A DNA stretch of 64,000 nucleotides, from assembly GCF_000686845.1 (NCBI RefSeq), contig NZ_JMLS01000001.1, forward strand, positions 1-64,000, in the 5' to 3' direction. How positions within the stretch are numbered: the first letter of the stretch is position 1; every line of letters begins with the position of its first letter. Positions 28,587 through 37,698 of the stretch are shown piece after piece. The notes beneath the pieces were generated by a model. The model did not search any database. It was not told the origin of the DNA and saw only the letters and a list, made by a program, of their open reading frames with translations. The position numbers and the translations under genes are program-made. This DNA is from Paenibacillus sp. UNC451MF. Its GTDB lineage: Bacteria; Bacillota; Bacilli; Paenibacillales; NBRC-103111.

Positions 28587-30206
28587 ATGAACCTGAAACC
28601 GAATGTAATTTTAATTTTGAACGACGACATGGGGTACTCGGATATCGGCTGCTATGGAGGCGAAGTGGAAACTCCGAATTTAAACAGGCTTGCGAACAAC
28701 GGAATTCGACTCACTCAATTTTACAATACGGCGAGATGCAGTCCCTCACGCGCCTCACTTCTTACCGGCTTGCATCCTCATCAGACAGGTATTGGCATCC
28801 TGACCTACGACAACGGACCGGAAGGCTATCCGGGGGATCTGAATCATGATTGCGTAACGATCCCTGAGGTATTAAAAGAAAACGATTACAAAACCTACAT
28901 GAGTGGAAAATGGCATATTGCCAAAAGCTTGCGGGAGCCATCAGACAATTGGCCAATGCAGCGGGGCTTCGATCAATTTTTTGGAACGATTATTGGGGCG
29001 GGAAGCTTTTATGACCCGAATACGCTGACGCGGGGGAACGAGAACATTGAGCACGAAGCAGCTCAGGACGACGAATTTTTCTATACGGATGCCATTAGTG
29101 ATCAAGCGGCAGCCTATATACGAGAACATACGGAGAACTATCCCGAGCAGCCGTTTTTCCAATATGTTGCCTATACTGCGCCACATTGGCCGCTCCATGC
29201 TCATGACGAAGATATTGCGAAATACAAAGGTCGTTTCGACATGGGCTGGGATCAGTTGCGGGAAGAGCGTCTTCAGCGTTTGATTGATATGAAGATTCTC
29301 GATGCCTGTTGGAAGCTCACGGAGCGGGATTCCGGGGAGCCGGAGTGGGACAATGCGGAACATAAGGAATGGCTGCTACGTTGTATGGAGGTGTATGCGG
29401 CACAGATTGATCGAATGGATCAAGGCATCGGACGGATCGTTCAAGCCTTGGAAGAAACCGGCCAGATGGACAATACGGTCATTATTTTTTTATCGGATAA
29501 TGGAGCCTGCGCAGAGGACATTCCGCCTAACGTAAGGGGAGAGGATTTGGCTAATGAATTGCTTATTGCCAAGCTGAAAACCCGAAAAGGCGAAGATGTC
29601 GTATTCGGGAATCATCCGCATATTATGCCCGGTCCTGAGAATACATACCAAAGCTATGGTAAAGCATGGGCGAATCTGTCCAATGCCCCGTTCCGTCTGT
29701 ATAAGCACTGGGTGCATGAAGGAGGAATCGCAACTCCGTTTATTATTCACTGGCCAAAGGGTATTCAAGAGAAAGGGGCGATCCGGCACACCCCCGCTCA
29801 GCTGCCTGACGTGATGGCAACGATACTCGATATTACAGGAGCGCATTACCCGAATAGCTATAAAGGAAACGATATTTTGCCTTTGGAAGGACAAAGCATG
29901 GTGCCCATTTTCACCGAGGATAAGTGGGACCGGAAGCCTTTATTCTTCGAGCACGAGGGGAACGCCTGCATTAGAGAAGGGAAATGGAAGCTGGTCTGTA
30001 ACTACCCTGAGCCATGGGAACTGTTCGACATGGAGGAAGATCGTACGGAAATGCATAATTTGGCAGCCCGGCACCCGGAGCTTGTAAAGGAAATGAGCAG
30101 GAAATACGAGGAGTGGGCGGAGCGGAGCAGAGTCGTGCCGCGGGATAAAATATTGGAGCTTATGAAGCAAAATAGATCAGTTGCATTCTGGGAAGAGGAT
30201 ATGTAA
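28587..30206 (+). CDS. Sulfatase (arylsulfatase family, Cys type)
   Basis: The 539-residue protein has all type I sulfatase marks: NVILILNDDMGYSDIGCYGG for calcium binding, the formylglycine motif C51-SPSRASLLTG and the downstream metal site LSDNGA. C51 must be oxidised to formylglycine by a maturase; none is encoded in this window. There is no signal peptide, so it is probably cytoplasmic. The ribosome site GGGGAGAGG fits the ATG. It lies between a GntR regulator and an MHS permease, so it probably desulfates the imported compound. The substrate, a sulfated sugar or sulfate ester, cannot be told. Confidence 0.93.
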   Translation: MNLKPNVILILNDDMGYSDIGCYGGEVETPNLNRLANNGIRLTQFYNTARCSPSRASLLTGLHPHQTGIGILTYDNGPEGYPGDLNHDCVTIPEVLKENDYKTYMSGKWHIAKSLREPSDNWPMQRGFDQFFGTIIGAGSFYDPNTLTRGNENIEHEAAQDDEFFYTDAISDQAAAYIREHTENYPEQPFFQYVAYTAPHWPLHAHDEDIAKYKGRFDMGWDQLREERLQRLIDMKILDACWKLTERDSGEPEWDNAEHKEWLLRCMEVYAAQIDRMDQGIGRIVQALEETGQMDNTVIIFLSDNGACAEDIPPNVRGEDLANELLIAKLKTRKGEDVVFGNHPHIMPGPENTYQSYGKAWANLSNAPFRLYKHWVHEGGIATPFIIHWPKGIQEKGAIRHTPAQLPDVMATILDITGAHYPNSYKGNDILPLEGQSMVPIFTEDKWDRKPLFFEHEGNACIREGKWKLVCNYPEPWELFDMEEDRTEMHNLAARHPELVKEMSRKYEEWAERSRVVPRDKILELMKQNRSVAFWEEDM

Positions 30207-30316
30207 AAAGCAAGTATGGAGATGTAACAACTGTTGCGATAGGAGGAGCGATAAAAAGGACAAGAAAAACCTCTTTTATGCTCCTCTCTCTTGAAATGAA
30301 TAAAAAAAGGACGAAA

Positions 30317-30330
30317 TGAAAGCGATTGCA
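30317..30330. promoter_or_regulatory. CcpA catabolite-responsive element (cre)
   Basis: TGAAAGCGATTGCA matches the cre consensus TGWAANCGNTNWCA at 13 of 14 positions. It lies 48 bp before the MHS transporter ATG and implies glucose repression. Confidence 0.65.
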
Positions 30331-30377
30331 TATAAGCGGTTTGTGCAATAAAACTAATCCGTTATGGAGGTTGCGAC

Positions 30378-31718
30378 ATGAGTCAAGTATCTATGAAAAG
30401 GGTTGCCGGTGCCAGCTTTATCGGTGCGCTGGTGGAATGGTATGACTTTTTCCTTTACGGAACTGCCTCTGCTTTAATTTTCAATAAGCTGTTTTTTCCG
30501 AACTTCGATCCTTTAATCGGAACCTTAGTGGCCTTTGCTACCTTCGGAGCAGGCTTTATAGCCCGACCTGTCGGAGGACTGATCTTCGGACATTACGGGG
30601 ACAAAATCGGCCGCAAAGCGATTCTGATACTAACCCTGATTATGATGGGGGGATCGACCTTTTTGATCGGCCTTTTGCCGACGTATGATACCATTGGGAT
30701 TTGGGCGCCCATTCTGTTGGTAGCACTGAGGATTTTTCAAGGAATAGGAATTGGCGGGGAATACGGGGGCGCATCCCTGATGACGATTGAGCATGCACCG
30801 AGAAATAAGAGAGGATTTTGGGGCGGCGTGGTTCAGGCGGCAACCTCGGGAGGGCTGCTGCTGGCCTCAGGGGTGTTCAGCTTAACGTCCTTGCTGCCGA
30901 ATGAGCAATTTGTTTCGTGGGGCTGGAGGATACCGTTTCTCGTGAGCATCATCCTGCTTGGAGTCGGTACCTTCATACGGGTTAAAATAACAGAAACCCC
31001 CGCGTTTCAAGAAGTGAAGGAGCAGAATCATGTCGCGAAGTTCCCGATTGTGGAATTGTTCCGCTGCTATCCCAAAAATGTATTGCTGACGCTCGGTGCC
31101 CGTGTCGCTGAATCGATATCCGCCAACGTGACTAACGCCTTTGCCATCACTTATGTTACGACCAAGCTCGGTTTGCCGAGACAGGAAGCTTTGAACGGAA
31201 TCCTCCTTGCCGCATGTGTAGCCATCATTATCAGTCCTTTATTCGGGGGCTTGTCTGATCGAATCGGCAGGCGTCCGGTTTACTTAGGCGGCGCTATATT
31301 CCTCGCTTTGTTTTCCTTTCCTTATTTCTTTATGCTGAATACGAAGACAACTTCCATTGTTTGGCTGGCATTGATTATGGGCTACGCCTTTGGCTCCACT
31401 CTGATGTTAAGTGTGCAGTCGGCTTATTTTACAGAAATGTTCGGTGTTCGGGTGAGGTACAGCGCCCTCTCCATTGTGTACCAGGTATCGTCTATTCTGG
31501 GCGGCTTTACTCCGTTGATCGCAACCTATCTGCTCAACCTGAACGGCGGTAATCCATGGTACGTAGCGATCTTCATGCTTATTTCCGCTATCATTACCAT
31601 CCTATCCATTCTGTTATCCAAAGAAACGTTCCAAAAAGATATAGCGGAGCGTGAGCTTGAAGATGTAAGGAACGACCGTTCTGCGAGCAAGCCGGGGAGG
31701 ACGATCCATACGGGCTAA
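30378..31718 (+). CDS. MHS-family MFS symporter
   Basis: The 446-residue protein has 12 membrane segments and the metabolite:H+ symporter signature GALVEWYDFFLYGTASALIF at the start, then RPVGGLIFGHYGDKIGRKAIL and GEYGGASLMTIEHAP. MHS members import organic acids and osmolytes such as shikimate, citrate, 2-oxoglutarate or betaine. GGAGG precedes the ATG. A cre site lies upstream in the 171-bp gap after the sulfatase gene, so it may have a promoter of its own within the GntR-sulfatase unit. Confidence 0.93.
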   Translation: MSQVSMKRVAGASFIGALVEWYDFFLYGTASALIFNKLFFPNFDPLIGTLVAFATFGAGFIARPVGGLIFGHYGDKIGRKAILILTLIMMGGSTFLIGLLPTYDTIGIWAPILLVALRIFQGIGIGGEYGGASLMTIEHAPRNKRGFWGGVVQAATSGGLLLASGVFSLTSLLPNEQFVSWGWRIPFLVSIILLGVGTFIRVKITETPAFQEVKEQNHVAKFPIVELFRCYPKNVLLTLGARVAESISANVTNAFAITYVTTKLGLPRQEALNGILLAACVAIIISPLFGGLSDRIGRRPVYLGGAIFLALFSFPYFFMLNTKTTSIVWLALIMGYAFGSTLMLSVQSAYFTEMFGVRVRYSALSIVYQVSSILGGFTPLIATYLLNLNGGNPWYVAIFMLISAIITILSILLSKETFQKDIAERELEDVRNDRSASKPGRTIHTG

Positions 31719-31811
31719 CCACCGAGCTCATCCCGTACACCCTTCGGAAGCAGTTTAGGCAGAAGGTGCATATAGTAAAGATATCCATAGGCAAAGGTGG
31801 AATCGGGTACG

Positions 31812-32327
31812 ATGGCATTGAATAAACCTTACGCTGCTTCATTCGATAAGCTGTACGGACAGTTGCTTCAATTGAGCGAGAGCAGCCAGCGCATTCAGGA
31901 CACCATGTTTCAGATGACGAAAAAAGGGGAGCGGCTGCTTCCTCAAGCGTGGAACGGGTTCCATCATTTCTTCATTAAGGGGCTGTACTTTCATTATCGC
32001 TGCCAAGGCTTTGTAGAATGCTTCTTGGCGACGGATAACTACTCTTTGAAAGCAATCAGGATCTGGGCGCATCAGCTGGTGTACCCGGCCAACGACAGTT
32101 TCAAGCAAGCGATGCTGTATTTGGATAAAGCCAGATATGTACCTAGTTTTGCAGCCCTTCCGGAATTCGCCGAACTGGAGCGGCAGCTGAAGACATTCTG
32201 GGTAATAGAGGGCCAGATCATGATGCAAACCAATGAGTTACTTGGAGGAGGACAGATGTCGGCCTCTGCACCTGCATCAGAGCCAGTGGAGTCCTCAGAA
32301 GAAGCTGTTTCGCAGACAGCTCTGTGA
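31812..32327 (+). CDS. Hypothetical protein
   Basis: I do not recognise this 171-residue protein. It is predicted to be mostly helical and soluble. Aromatic-rich blocks WNGFHHFFIKGLYFHYRCQGFVECFLATDNYS and IRIWAHQLVYPANDSFKQAMLYLDKARYVP are followed by a charged helix and a low-complexity tail rich in Ser, Ala and Glu after GGGQMSASAP. ATG 31812, with AAAGGTGG upstream, is preferred to GTG 31797. It ends at a strong terminator before the HPr gene, so it is not part of the operon that follows. Confidence 0.7.
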   Translation: MALNKPYAASFDKLYGQLLQLSESSQRIQDTMFQMTKKGERLLPQAWNGFHHFFIKGLYFHYRCQGFVECFLATDNYSLKAIRIWAHQLVYPANDSFKQAMLYLDKARYVPSFAALPEFAELERQLKTFWVIEGQIMMQTNELLGGGQMSASAPASEPVESSEEAVSQTAL

Positions 32328-32352
32328 ATGCTTGCGCCCGTAATAGGAAAGG

Positions 32353-32390
32353 ATAAACCGACCTCCGTCCAGGGAGTGTCGGTTTATTTG
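32353..32390 (+). terminator. Terminator before the HPr gene
   Basis: ATAAACCGACCTCC and GGAGTGTCGGTTTAT form a stem followed by TTGTCT. It isolates the operon that follows. Confidence 0.8.
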
Positions 32391-32435
32391 TCTATTCATT
32401 CAATATGCATCCCAAACGATGGTGCAAGATGTTGA

Positions 32436-32449
32436 ATCTTTGCAAAGAT
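32436..32449. promoter_or_regulatory. Palindrome upstream of the HPr gene
   Basis: ATCTTTGCAAAGAT is a perfect 14-bp palindrome 94 bp upstream of the first gene of the long operon, in an otherwise AT-rich leader. It is a candidate activator site; no confident sigma-A promoter was found around it. Confidence 0.4.
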
Positions 32450-32543
32450 GCAGTGTTAAGTTATTGTTAAAATGCAGATTCATCTTACTGCTATATTGTA
32501 AGCTATCATATACCAATAAGATTCTATTATCGGAGGAAAGATA

Positions 32544-32801
32544 ATGCAGAAGGAATTTACAATTGCGAATCCGTTAGGAATCCATTCACGACCTGCTGGG
32601 GATGTTATGAAAAAAGCGAAATCATTTCCTTGTGATGTATTCATCACTAAAGTGGGGAAGCGAGTTAACGCTAAAAGTATTGTCGGAGTATTAGCATTGG
32701 AAATGCGCTGTGGAGATAAAGTTATTGTGGAAACAAACGGAGAGAGAGAGCAGGAGGCTCTGGATGAAGTCGGGGCTATGCTCGAATCGGTCTTGGAATA
32801 G
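32544..32801 (+). CDS. HPr-like phosphocarrier protein
   Basis: The 85-residue protein has the HPr active site NPLGIHSRPA with H14, the residue phosphorylated by Enzyme I, and a regulatory-serine region NAKSIVGVLALE with S45. This resembles general HPr (H15, S46) in length and both sites. It is the first gene of an operon whose second gene encodes Enzyme I. As sugar genes downstream are co-oriented with it, I think this pair is dedicated to that pathway and not the housekeeping ptsHI. CGGAGGAAAG precedes the ATG. Confidence 0.92.
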   Translation: MQKEFTIANPLGIHSRPAGDVMKKAKSFPCDVFITKVGKRVNAKSIVGVLALEMRCGDKVIVETNGEREQEALDEVGAMLESVLE

Positions 32802-32848
32802 ATAAGATGGAGCTAATATTGAAATAGGGATGAGGAGGTGGTGAGACC

Positions 32849-34588
32849 GTGCTGATGCAAGGGATTGCCGCTGCACCGGGGGTTGCCATGGGCCCGGCGT
32901 TTGTTCTGCAAGAGGGGCCTCAGGCAGTAAAAAGATACGAGATCGCGGAAGAGAAAGTGCAAGCTGAAGCAGAGCGATTGGAGTCCCATATCCAGCTTGC
33001 TATACTTCAATTGGAAGCGCTTATCGCGCAAACGCGAGCTACGGTTGGCCCCGAACAGGCTAAAATATTCGAATCACAAATATGGCTGCTTGAGGATGAA
33101 GAATTCACAGGCGCTGCGAAGGAAGCCATTCTCTCGAATCACATGAATGCGGAGGCGGCGATGGATGATGCGTCGAAGACGATCATTGGGATATTTGAAA
33201 GCATGGAGGATGAGCATCTAAAGGAACGCGCAGCAGACATTCGCGATATAACGAATCGGGTCATGCGTCTTCTTGAAGGGAAGAATGGAGAGATTCAAGC
33301 GAGTTTGGATGCGCCGGTTATTTTATTCGCTCATGATTTGACGCCTTCTGACACGGCTCAGTTGGACCGAAATCGAACCGCAGGTTTCGTTACGAATATC
33401 GGAGGAAGAACTTCGCACTCAGCTATAATGGCTCGCTCGATGGAAATACCCGCCGTAGTTGGACTCCGGGAAGGAACAAAGCAGGTTAAGACCGGAGATT
33501 TCGTCATTGTTGACGGAAGTCTGGGTAAGGTGTATGTCCATCCTGAGAAAACCATGATTGAGGAGTATAAGGAAAAGCAGGTCAGATTCGAAGCCCGACG
33601 GGCCGAATTGAAAAAATACGATGGACAGCCAAGCGTAACCGCTGATGGACAGCGGGTTGAGTTAGTAGCTAACATCGGCAATACACAGGATGCACTGGCA
33701 GCCAAGAATAGCGGCGCTGAAGGCATTGGCCTATATCGGACCGAATTTTTGTACATGGGAAGAAATCAGTTCCCGACGGAACAGGAGCAGTTCCAAGCTT
33801 ACAAAGTCGTAGCCGAGATATTCGGAAAAGACCAGCCTGTTATTATCCGTACACTGGATATCGGCGGGGATAAAGAGCTTCCCTATCTGGATTTACCGAA
33901 GGAAGCCAATCCATTCCTCGGCTATCGCGCCATCCGCATGTGTCTTGAAGAAACGGAGCTGTTCAAAACTCAACTGCGAGCTATAGTAAAAGCCAGCGCT
34001 TATGGAAATGTTAAACTTATGTTTCCTATGATTGCTACCTTGCAGGAGCTGAGGCAGGCCAAGCAGCTGCTTGCCGAGGTGCAGAACGAGCTGGATCTGG
34101 AGAATATTGCGTTTAATCGGGATATGGAAGTCGGATTAATGATTGAAGTTCCGGGAGCGGCGCTTATTGCTGATCAATTAGCCAAGGAAGCGGATTTCTT
34201 CAGCATTGGTACCAATGACCTCGTCCAGTACGTGATGGCGGCAGATCGTATGAATGAACGTCTCGCTTATTTAACGGAACCGTTCCAGCCTGCGGTGCTG
34301 CGTATTATCAATCACGTCATTAAGGCTGCTCACCACGAAGGCAAGTGGGTCGGCATGTGCGGAGAAATGGCCGGCAATTTAACGGCAGTGCCGATTTTGC
34401 TCGGTATGGGACTAGATGAATTTAGCATGAGCGGAGGATCTGTTCTGGCGGCACGCGCTCTGCTCCATAAGCTGGATCGTACAGAGATGAAACAGCTAGC
34501 GGAAGATGTGCTTCAAATGACGTCGGCAGAACAAATTAAAAGCTATGTGGAGAGCAAAGTACCGGCTATAGCCGATTGGAGAGCATAA
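32849..34588 (+). CDS. PTS Enzyme I (PEP-protein phosphotransferase)
   Basis: The 579-residue protein is full-length Enzyme I. The N-terminal half has the phosphorylated histidine H190 in GGRTSHSAIMARSMEIPAVVG, and the C-terminal PEP-binding barrel has IRTLDIGGDKELPYL, FSIGTNDLVQYVMAADR and the cysteine motif GMCGEMAGN. It passes phosphate from PEP to HPr. GTG 32849 is used because GAGGAGG lies 10 nt before it. No EII permease of a known PTS family is encoded nearby, so its final acceptor is an open question. Confidence 0.95.
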   Translation: MLMQGIAAAPGVAMGPAFVLQEGPQAVKRYEIAEEKVQAEAERLESHIQLAILQLEALIAQTRATVGPEQAKIFESQIWLLEDEEFTGAAKEAILSNHMNAEAAMDDASKTIIGIFESMEDEHLKERAADIRDITNRVMRLLEGKNGEIQASLDAPVILFAHDLTPSDTAQLDRNRTAGFVTNIGGRTSHSAIMARSMEIPAVVGLREGTKQVKTGDFVIVDGSLGKVYVHPEKTMIEEYKEKQVRFEARRAELKKYDGQPSVTADGQRVELVANIGNTQDALAAKNSGAEGIGLYRTEFLYMGRNQFPTEQEQFQAYKVVAEIFGKDQPVIIRTLDIGGDKELPYLDLPKEANPFLGYRAIRMCLEETELFKTQLRAIVKASAYGNVKLMFPMIATLQELRQAKQLLAEVQNELDLENIAFNRDMEVGLMIEVPGAALIADQLAKEADFFSIGTNDLVQYVMAADRMNERLAYLTEPFQPAVLRIINHVIKAAHHEGKWVGMCGEMAGNLTAVPILLGMGLDEFSMSGGSVLAARALLHKLDRTEMKQLAEDVLQMTSAEQIKSYVESKVPAIADWRA

Positions 34589-34630
34589 GGAACCGGCGGA
34601 CTTGTTGAACATGTATTTTAGCAAACAGAG

Positions 34631-36562
34631 GTGAGTCCGATAGCACTTTCTACTCGTTCACGCATACTTCTCAAAAAAATGCTGCTTGACACAACGCCTT
34701 TGCGGGTCAAGGAGTTGGCTGACCAATTTAACGTAAGCGATAGAACGATCAAATATGATTTGGAAACGATCCGTGTGTGGCTGCAGGAACAAGACGTATT
34801 CATGCGCTCGAATCCGAGTAAAGGCATCTGGATCGAATGTGACGAATCGGAGCGAACCGAGCTCCTTGGCAAGCTGGAAACCTCCGGCAGCCATGTTTTT
34901 GTTAATCAGCATGAGCGAGCTCGAGGCATCATCCTCGATCTGCTGCTTAACGATAAGCATATGACCATAGGGGAAATGGTGAAGAAGAACGATGTGAGCC
35001 GCAATACCATTTTATCCGATTTGGCCATTGCTGAAGCTTTTTTCAAAGAAGGGCAGCTTCTGCTTGAACGCAGCCGATTCGGTATTCGATTGATCGGCAC
35101 GGAAAAGCAGAGGCGTACTGTATTGGAGAATGTCATTCATGATTTGCTGGATGGGAACGACATGCTGCAAATCGTTCAAGGCGTGGCCCAGCAGCAAAAG
35201 CCGACACTTCATTTCAACAAGGTTTTGGAAAGGTTCCTGGAACCGGTTAAAGACCTGGATGCTTTGTTCGAAGCCTTATCCCGTATCGTGAGGGAGACGG
35301 AATCAGAGATAGGCTTGCTGCTGTCGGATAGAGTCATCATCGGTGTGTTCATCCGATTATGCATTGCTATTCAACGACATCGGCATCAAGGCGAATATGC
35401 GGAGGATGAAACCAGAATCCAAGAGAGTGCGTCCGAGCATAGCCTGAGCATTTTTTACGTATTCCGTAGAGTGCTTGAGATGCTAGCCAAGCGGGAGTCG
35501 ATCTCGCTCACGGATGATGACGTATGGTTTATCAGCTTGCAGGCTATTGGCATGGCCGCCCCCTTTCCCTATGAGTTAAGCAAAGGGGAGAGCTTGCCGG
35601 ATGTGTACACGATAACCCATGAAATGATTCGGCATGTTACAGATCAGATGCGGTTTCCTTTCCTGGAGGACCAGGAGCTGTTCAATAACCTGCTTGCCCA
35701 CATGTCGGATAAATTGACGAAGCACAGCTATGGTGTAGTGGAGCCGAACCCGCTGCTGAAGGAAATCATGCATTCCTATCGAACGATGTTCGATTATGTG
35801 AAGAAGGCTTGCTCGGATGTATTAGGCCCGCTAGGAATCCAATTGACTGATCCGGATATCGCTTTTGTCGTTCTGCATTTCCAGACGGCTTATGAGCGCA
35901 AAGCTGAACAGCAGAAATGGAAGGCGCTTATAGTCTGCGGTACAGGCAGAGGCACCTCGAAATGGCTGATGACGATCATTGAAAATGAAATAAAGCACAT
36001 TCAGTTTGTAGCCGCCTGCTCCGTCATGGATGTAGAGAAGGTATTGGAGCAAGTACAGGTGGACTTGGTCATTTCTATCTTACCGATCAAAGCGAATGTA
36101 CCTGTCGTTGTCGTTCACTCTATCCCTGGCAAACGCGATTTTCAGGCGATACAAGCGCAGCTGAACCAGCTTGGCACTAGCAGGGTGCGTTCCGCTTCGA
36201 AGAGCGGAGGAGGGCTTCGCCGACCGGAAATGCTTGCTCATGATGTCGGACAGCTTGAGAATATGGTGCAGGACATTATATATACGGGCTACGATCTCAG
36301 CAGGGAAATCATAGCGCATTTCAAAGAATACTTGAGCGATGAACGAGCGGAAGGCTTGACGCTGCACCTCTTGTTCATGGTAAATAGGATTCATTTTGGC
36401 ACTGCCTATATGCAATACGGGGAAACCCCGTTGCTCGGAAGTACCGCTTTGGCCTTGAAGAAGGAGCTGGAGCACCTATTACAAAGGAAAAATGTAAGCG
36501 CTACAGAAGGTGAGCTTCAGGCTATTCTTAGATATTTCGAACCTGTGGACAAAGGAGAATAG
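34631..36562 (+). CDS. BglG/MtlR-type PRD transcriptional regulator
   Basis: This 643-residue protein has an N-terminal HTH (RVKELADQFNVSDRTIKYDLETIRVWL), a second HTH-like region (MTIGEMVKKNDVSRNTILSDLAIAEAFF), two PRD-like regions (about 190-410), an EIIB-like domain with ALIVCGTGRGTSKWL (C436) and a C-terminal part that itself looks PRD-like (LHLLFMVNRIHFGT). PRDs and EIIB domains are phosphorylated by PTS proteins, so activity should follow the PTS state set by the adjacent EI and HPr. The only usual start in frame is GTG 34631, which overlaps GAGGTGAG; an ATA at 34640 is better spaced to that site. Confidence 0.88.
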   Translation: MSPIALSTRSRILLKKMLLDTTPLRVKELADQFNVSDRTIKYDLETIRVWLQEQDVFMRSNPSKGIWIECDESERTELLGKLETSGSHVFVNQHERARGIILDLLLNDKHMTIGEMVKKNDVSRNTILSDLAIAEAFFKEGQLLLERSRFGIRLIGTEKQRRTVLENVIHDLLDGNDMLQIVQGVAQQQKPTLHFNKVLERFLEPVKDLDALFEALSRIVRETESEIGLLLSDRVIIGVFIRLCIAIQRHRHQGEYAEDETRIQESASEHSLSIFYVFRRVLEMLAKRESISLTDDDVWFISLQAIGMAAPFPYELSKGESLPDVYTITHEMIRHVTDQMRFPFLEDQELFNNLLAHMSDKLTKHSYGVVEPNPLLKEIMHSYRTMFDYVKKACSDVLGPLGIQLTDPDIAFVVLHFQTAYERKAEQQKWKALIVCGTGRGTSKWLMTIIENEIKHIQFVAACSVMDVEKVLEQVQVDLVISILPIKANVPVVVVHSIPGKRDFQAIQAQLNQLGTSRVRSASKSGGGLRRPEMLAHDVGQLENMVQDIIYTGYDLSREIIAHFKEYLSDERAEGLTLHLLFMVNRIHFGTAYMQYGETPLLGSTALALKKELEHLLQRKNVSATEGELQAILRYFEPVDKGE

Positions 36563-36564
36563 AC

Positions 36565-37698
36565 ATGCAAATCGACGTCCTAATTGAGAATGGAACTGTT
36601 GTCGACCCTGCTACCGGACATTCCGGCAGATACGATGTTGCCGTTACCGGAGATCGTATTGTCGGTGTTTGGAAGCCGGGGAGCGCAGGAGGCGATATTT
36701 GTCGACGGGTGAATGCGGAAGGCTGCCTTGTCACTCCAGGCTTGATCGATATTCACGCTCATATTTTCGAGGCTGTACCCCAAATGGGGGTAAGGCCGGA
36801 TAACGTTGGGATAGATCAGGGAGTAACTACGGTTGCCGATGCAGGCAGCTCGGGAGAACAGAACTTTCATGAATTCGTGGAACGAAGCGTGATCAGCAAC
36901 ACTACGCAGGTTCTAGCGTGGTTGAACATCTCTAGCCCCGGATTGGTTGAGGGAAGAAGTGAATTGGCCGATTTGAACAGGCTGGTGGCTGAGTCCACAT
37001 TAGCCCGCATTGCGGAATATTCGGACATCATTATTGGCATCAAGGCGCGAATGAGCGGCTCGGTTGTAAAAGAAAGCGGCATTTATCCGCTAGCCGTTGC
37101 CAAATCGGTAGCTCGCAGAGCGGAGCTTCCAGTCATGGTTCACATAGGGAATGCTCCTCCGAAGCTTCAGGAAGTGCTCGATCTGCTGGATGAAGGAGAT
37201 GTCGTCACCCATGCGTTTCACGGGAAGCGGGGAGGCATTCTCGATGAGAATGGCCAGCTGATTCCGCAAGCTAGACGGGCGCTAGATCGCGGCGTTCGGT
37301 TCGACGTAGGACACGGCAGTTCAAGCTTCAGCTTCGCGACGATGAATCAAGCCCGTGAACTAGGCATTATGCCGTACTCGATCAGCACGGATTTGTATTT
37401 GGAAAATTGGCTTCGGGGTCCTGTTTACAGCTTGACTATGACGATGACCAAATTTTTGGCGTTAGGGTACTCCATTGAACAAATAATTGAATGGACTACA
37501 GCAGCCCCAGCGAGAATATTACGAAGATCGAATGAAATTGGGACGTTAAAGGAAGGAACCATCGCGGATATTTCGATCCTCAAGGTCGTAGATCAGCCGG
37601 TGGAGCTAGTTGATTCGGAGAACGAGAAACTGTCGTTCGACAAGCTGATTCAAGCACAATACACCATGAAATCTGGAGAATTATACCCATGCAAATGA
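36565..37698 (+). CDS. Amidohydrolase/deacetylase-family metallohydrolase
   Basis: The 377-residue TIM-barrel enzyme has metal motifs GLIDIHAHIFEAV (HxH), GIKARMSG (possible carbamylated Lys), MVHIGNAPP, THAFHGK and DVGHGSSSF. This subgroup, related to dihydroorotase and D-aminoacylase, recurs beside DgaE and DgaF homologues. I infer that it removes an acyl group from the amino of a sugar-acid substrate before the ammonia-lyase step. AAGGAG precedes the ATG; the gene starts 3 nt after the regulator's stop and overlaps the next gene by 10 nt. Confidence 0.88.
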   Translation: MQIDVLIENGTVVDPATGHSGRYDVAVTGDRIVGVWKPGSAGGDICRRVNAEGCLVTPGLIDIHAHIFEAVPQMGVRPDNVGIDQGVTTVADAGSSGEQNFHEFVERSVISNTTQVLAWLNISSPGLVEGRSELADLNRLVAESTLARIAEYSDIIIGIKARMSGSVVKESGIYPLAVAKSVARRAELPVMVHIGNAPPKLQEVLDLLDEGDVVTHAFHGKRGGILDENGQLIPQARRALDRGVRFDVGHGSSSFSFATMNQARELGIMPYSISTDLYLENWLRGPVYSLTMTMTKFLALGYSIEQIIEWTTAAPARILRRSNEIGTLKEGTIADISILKVVDQPVELVDSENEKLSFDKLIQAQYTMKSGELYPCK

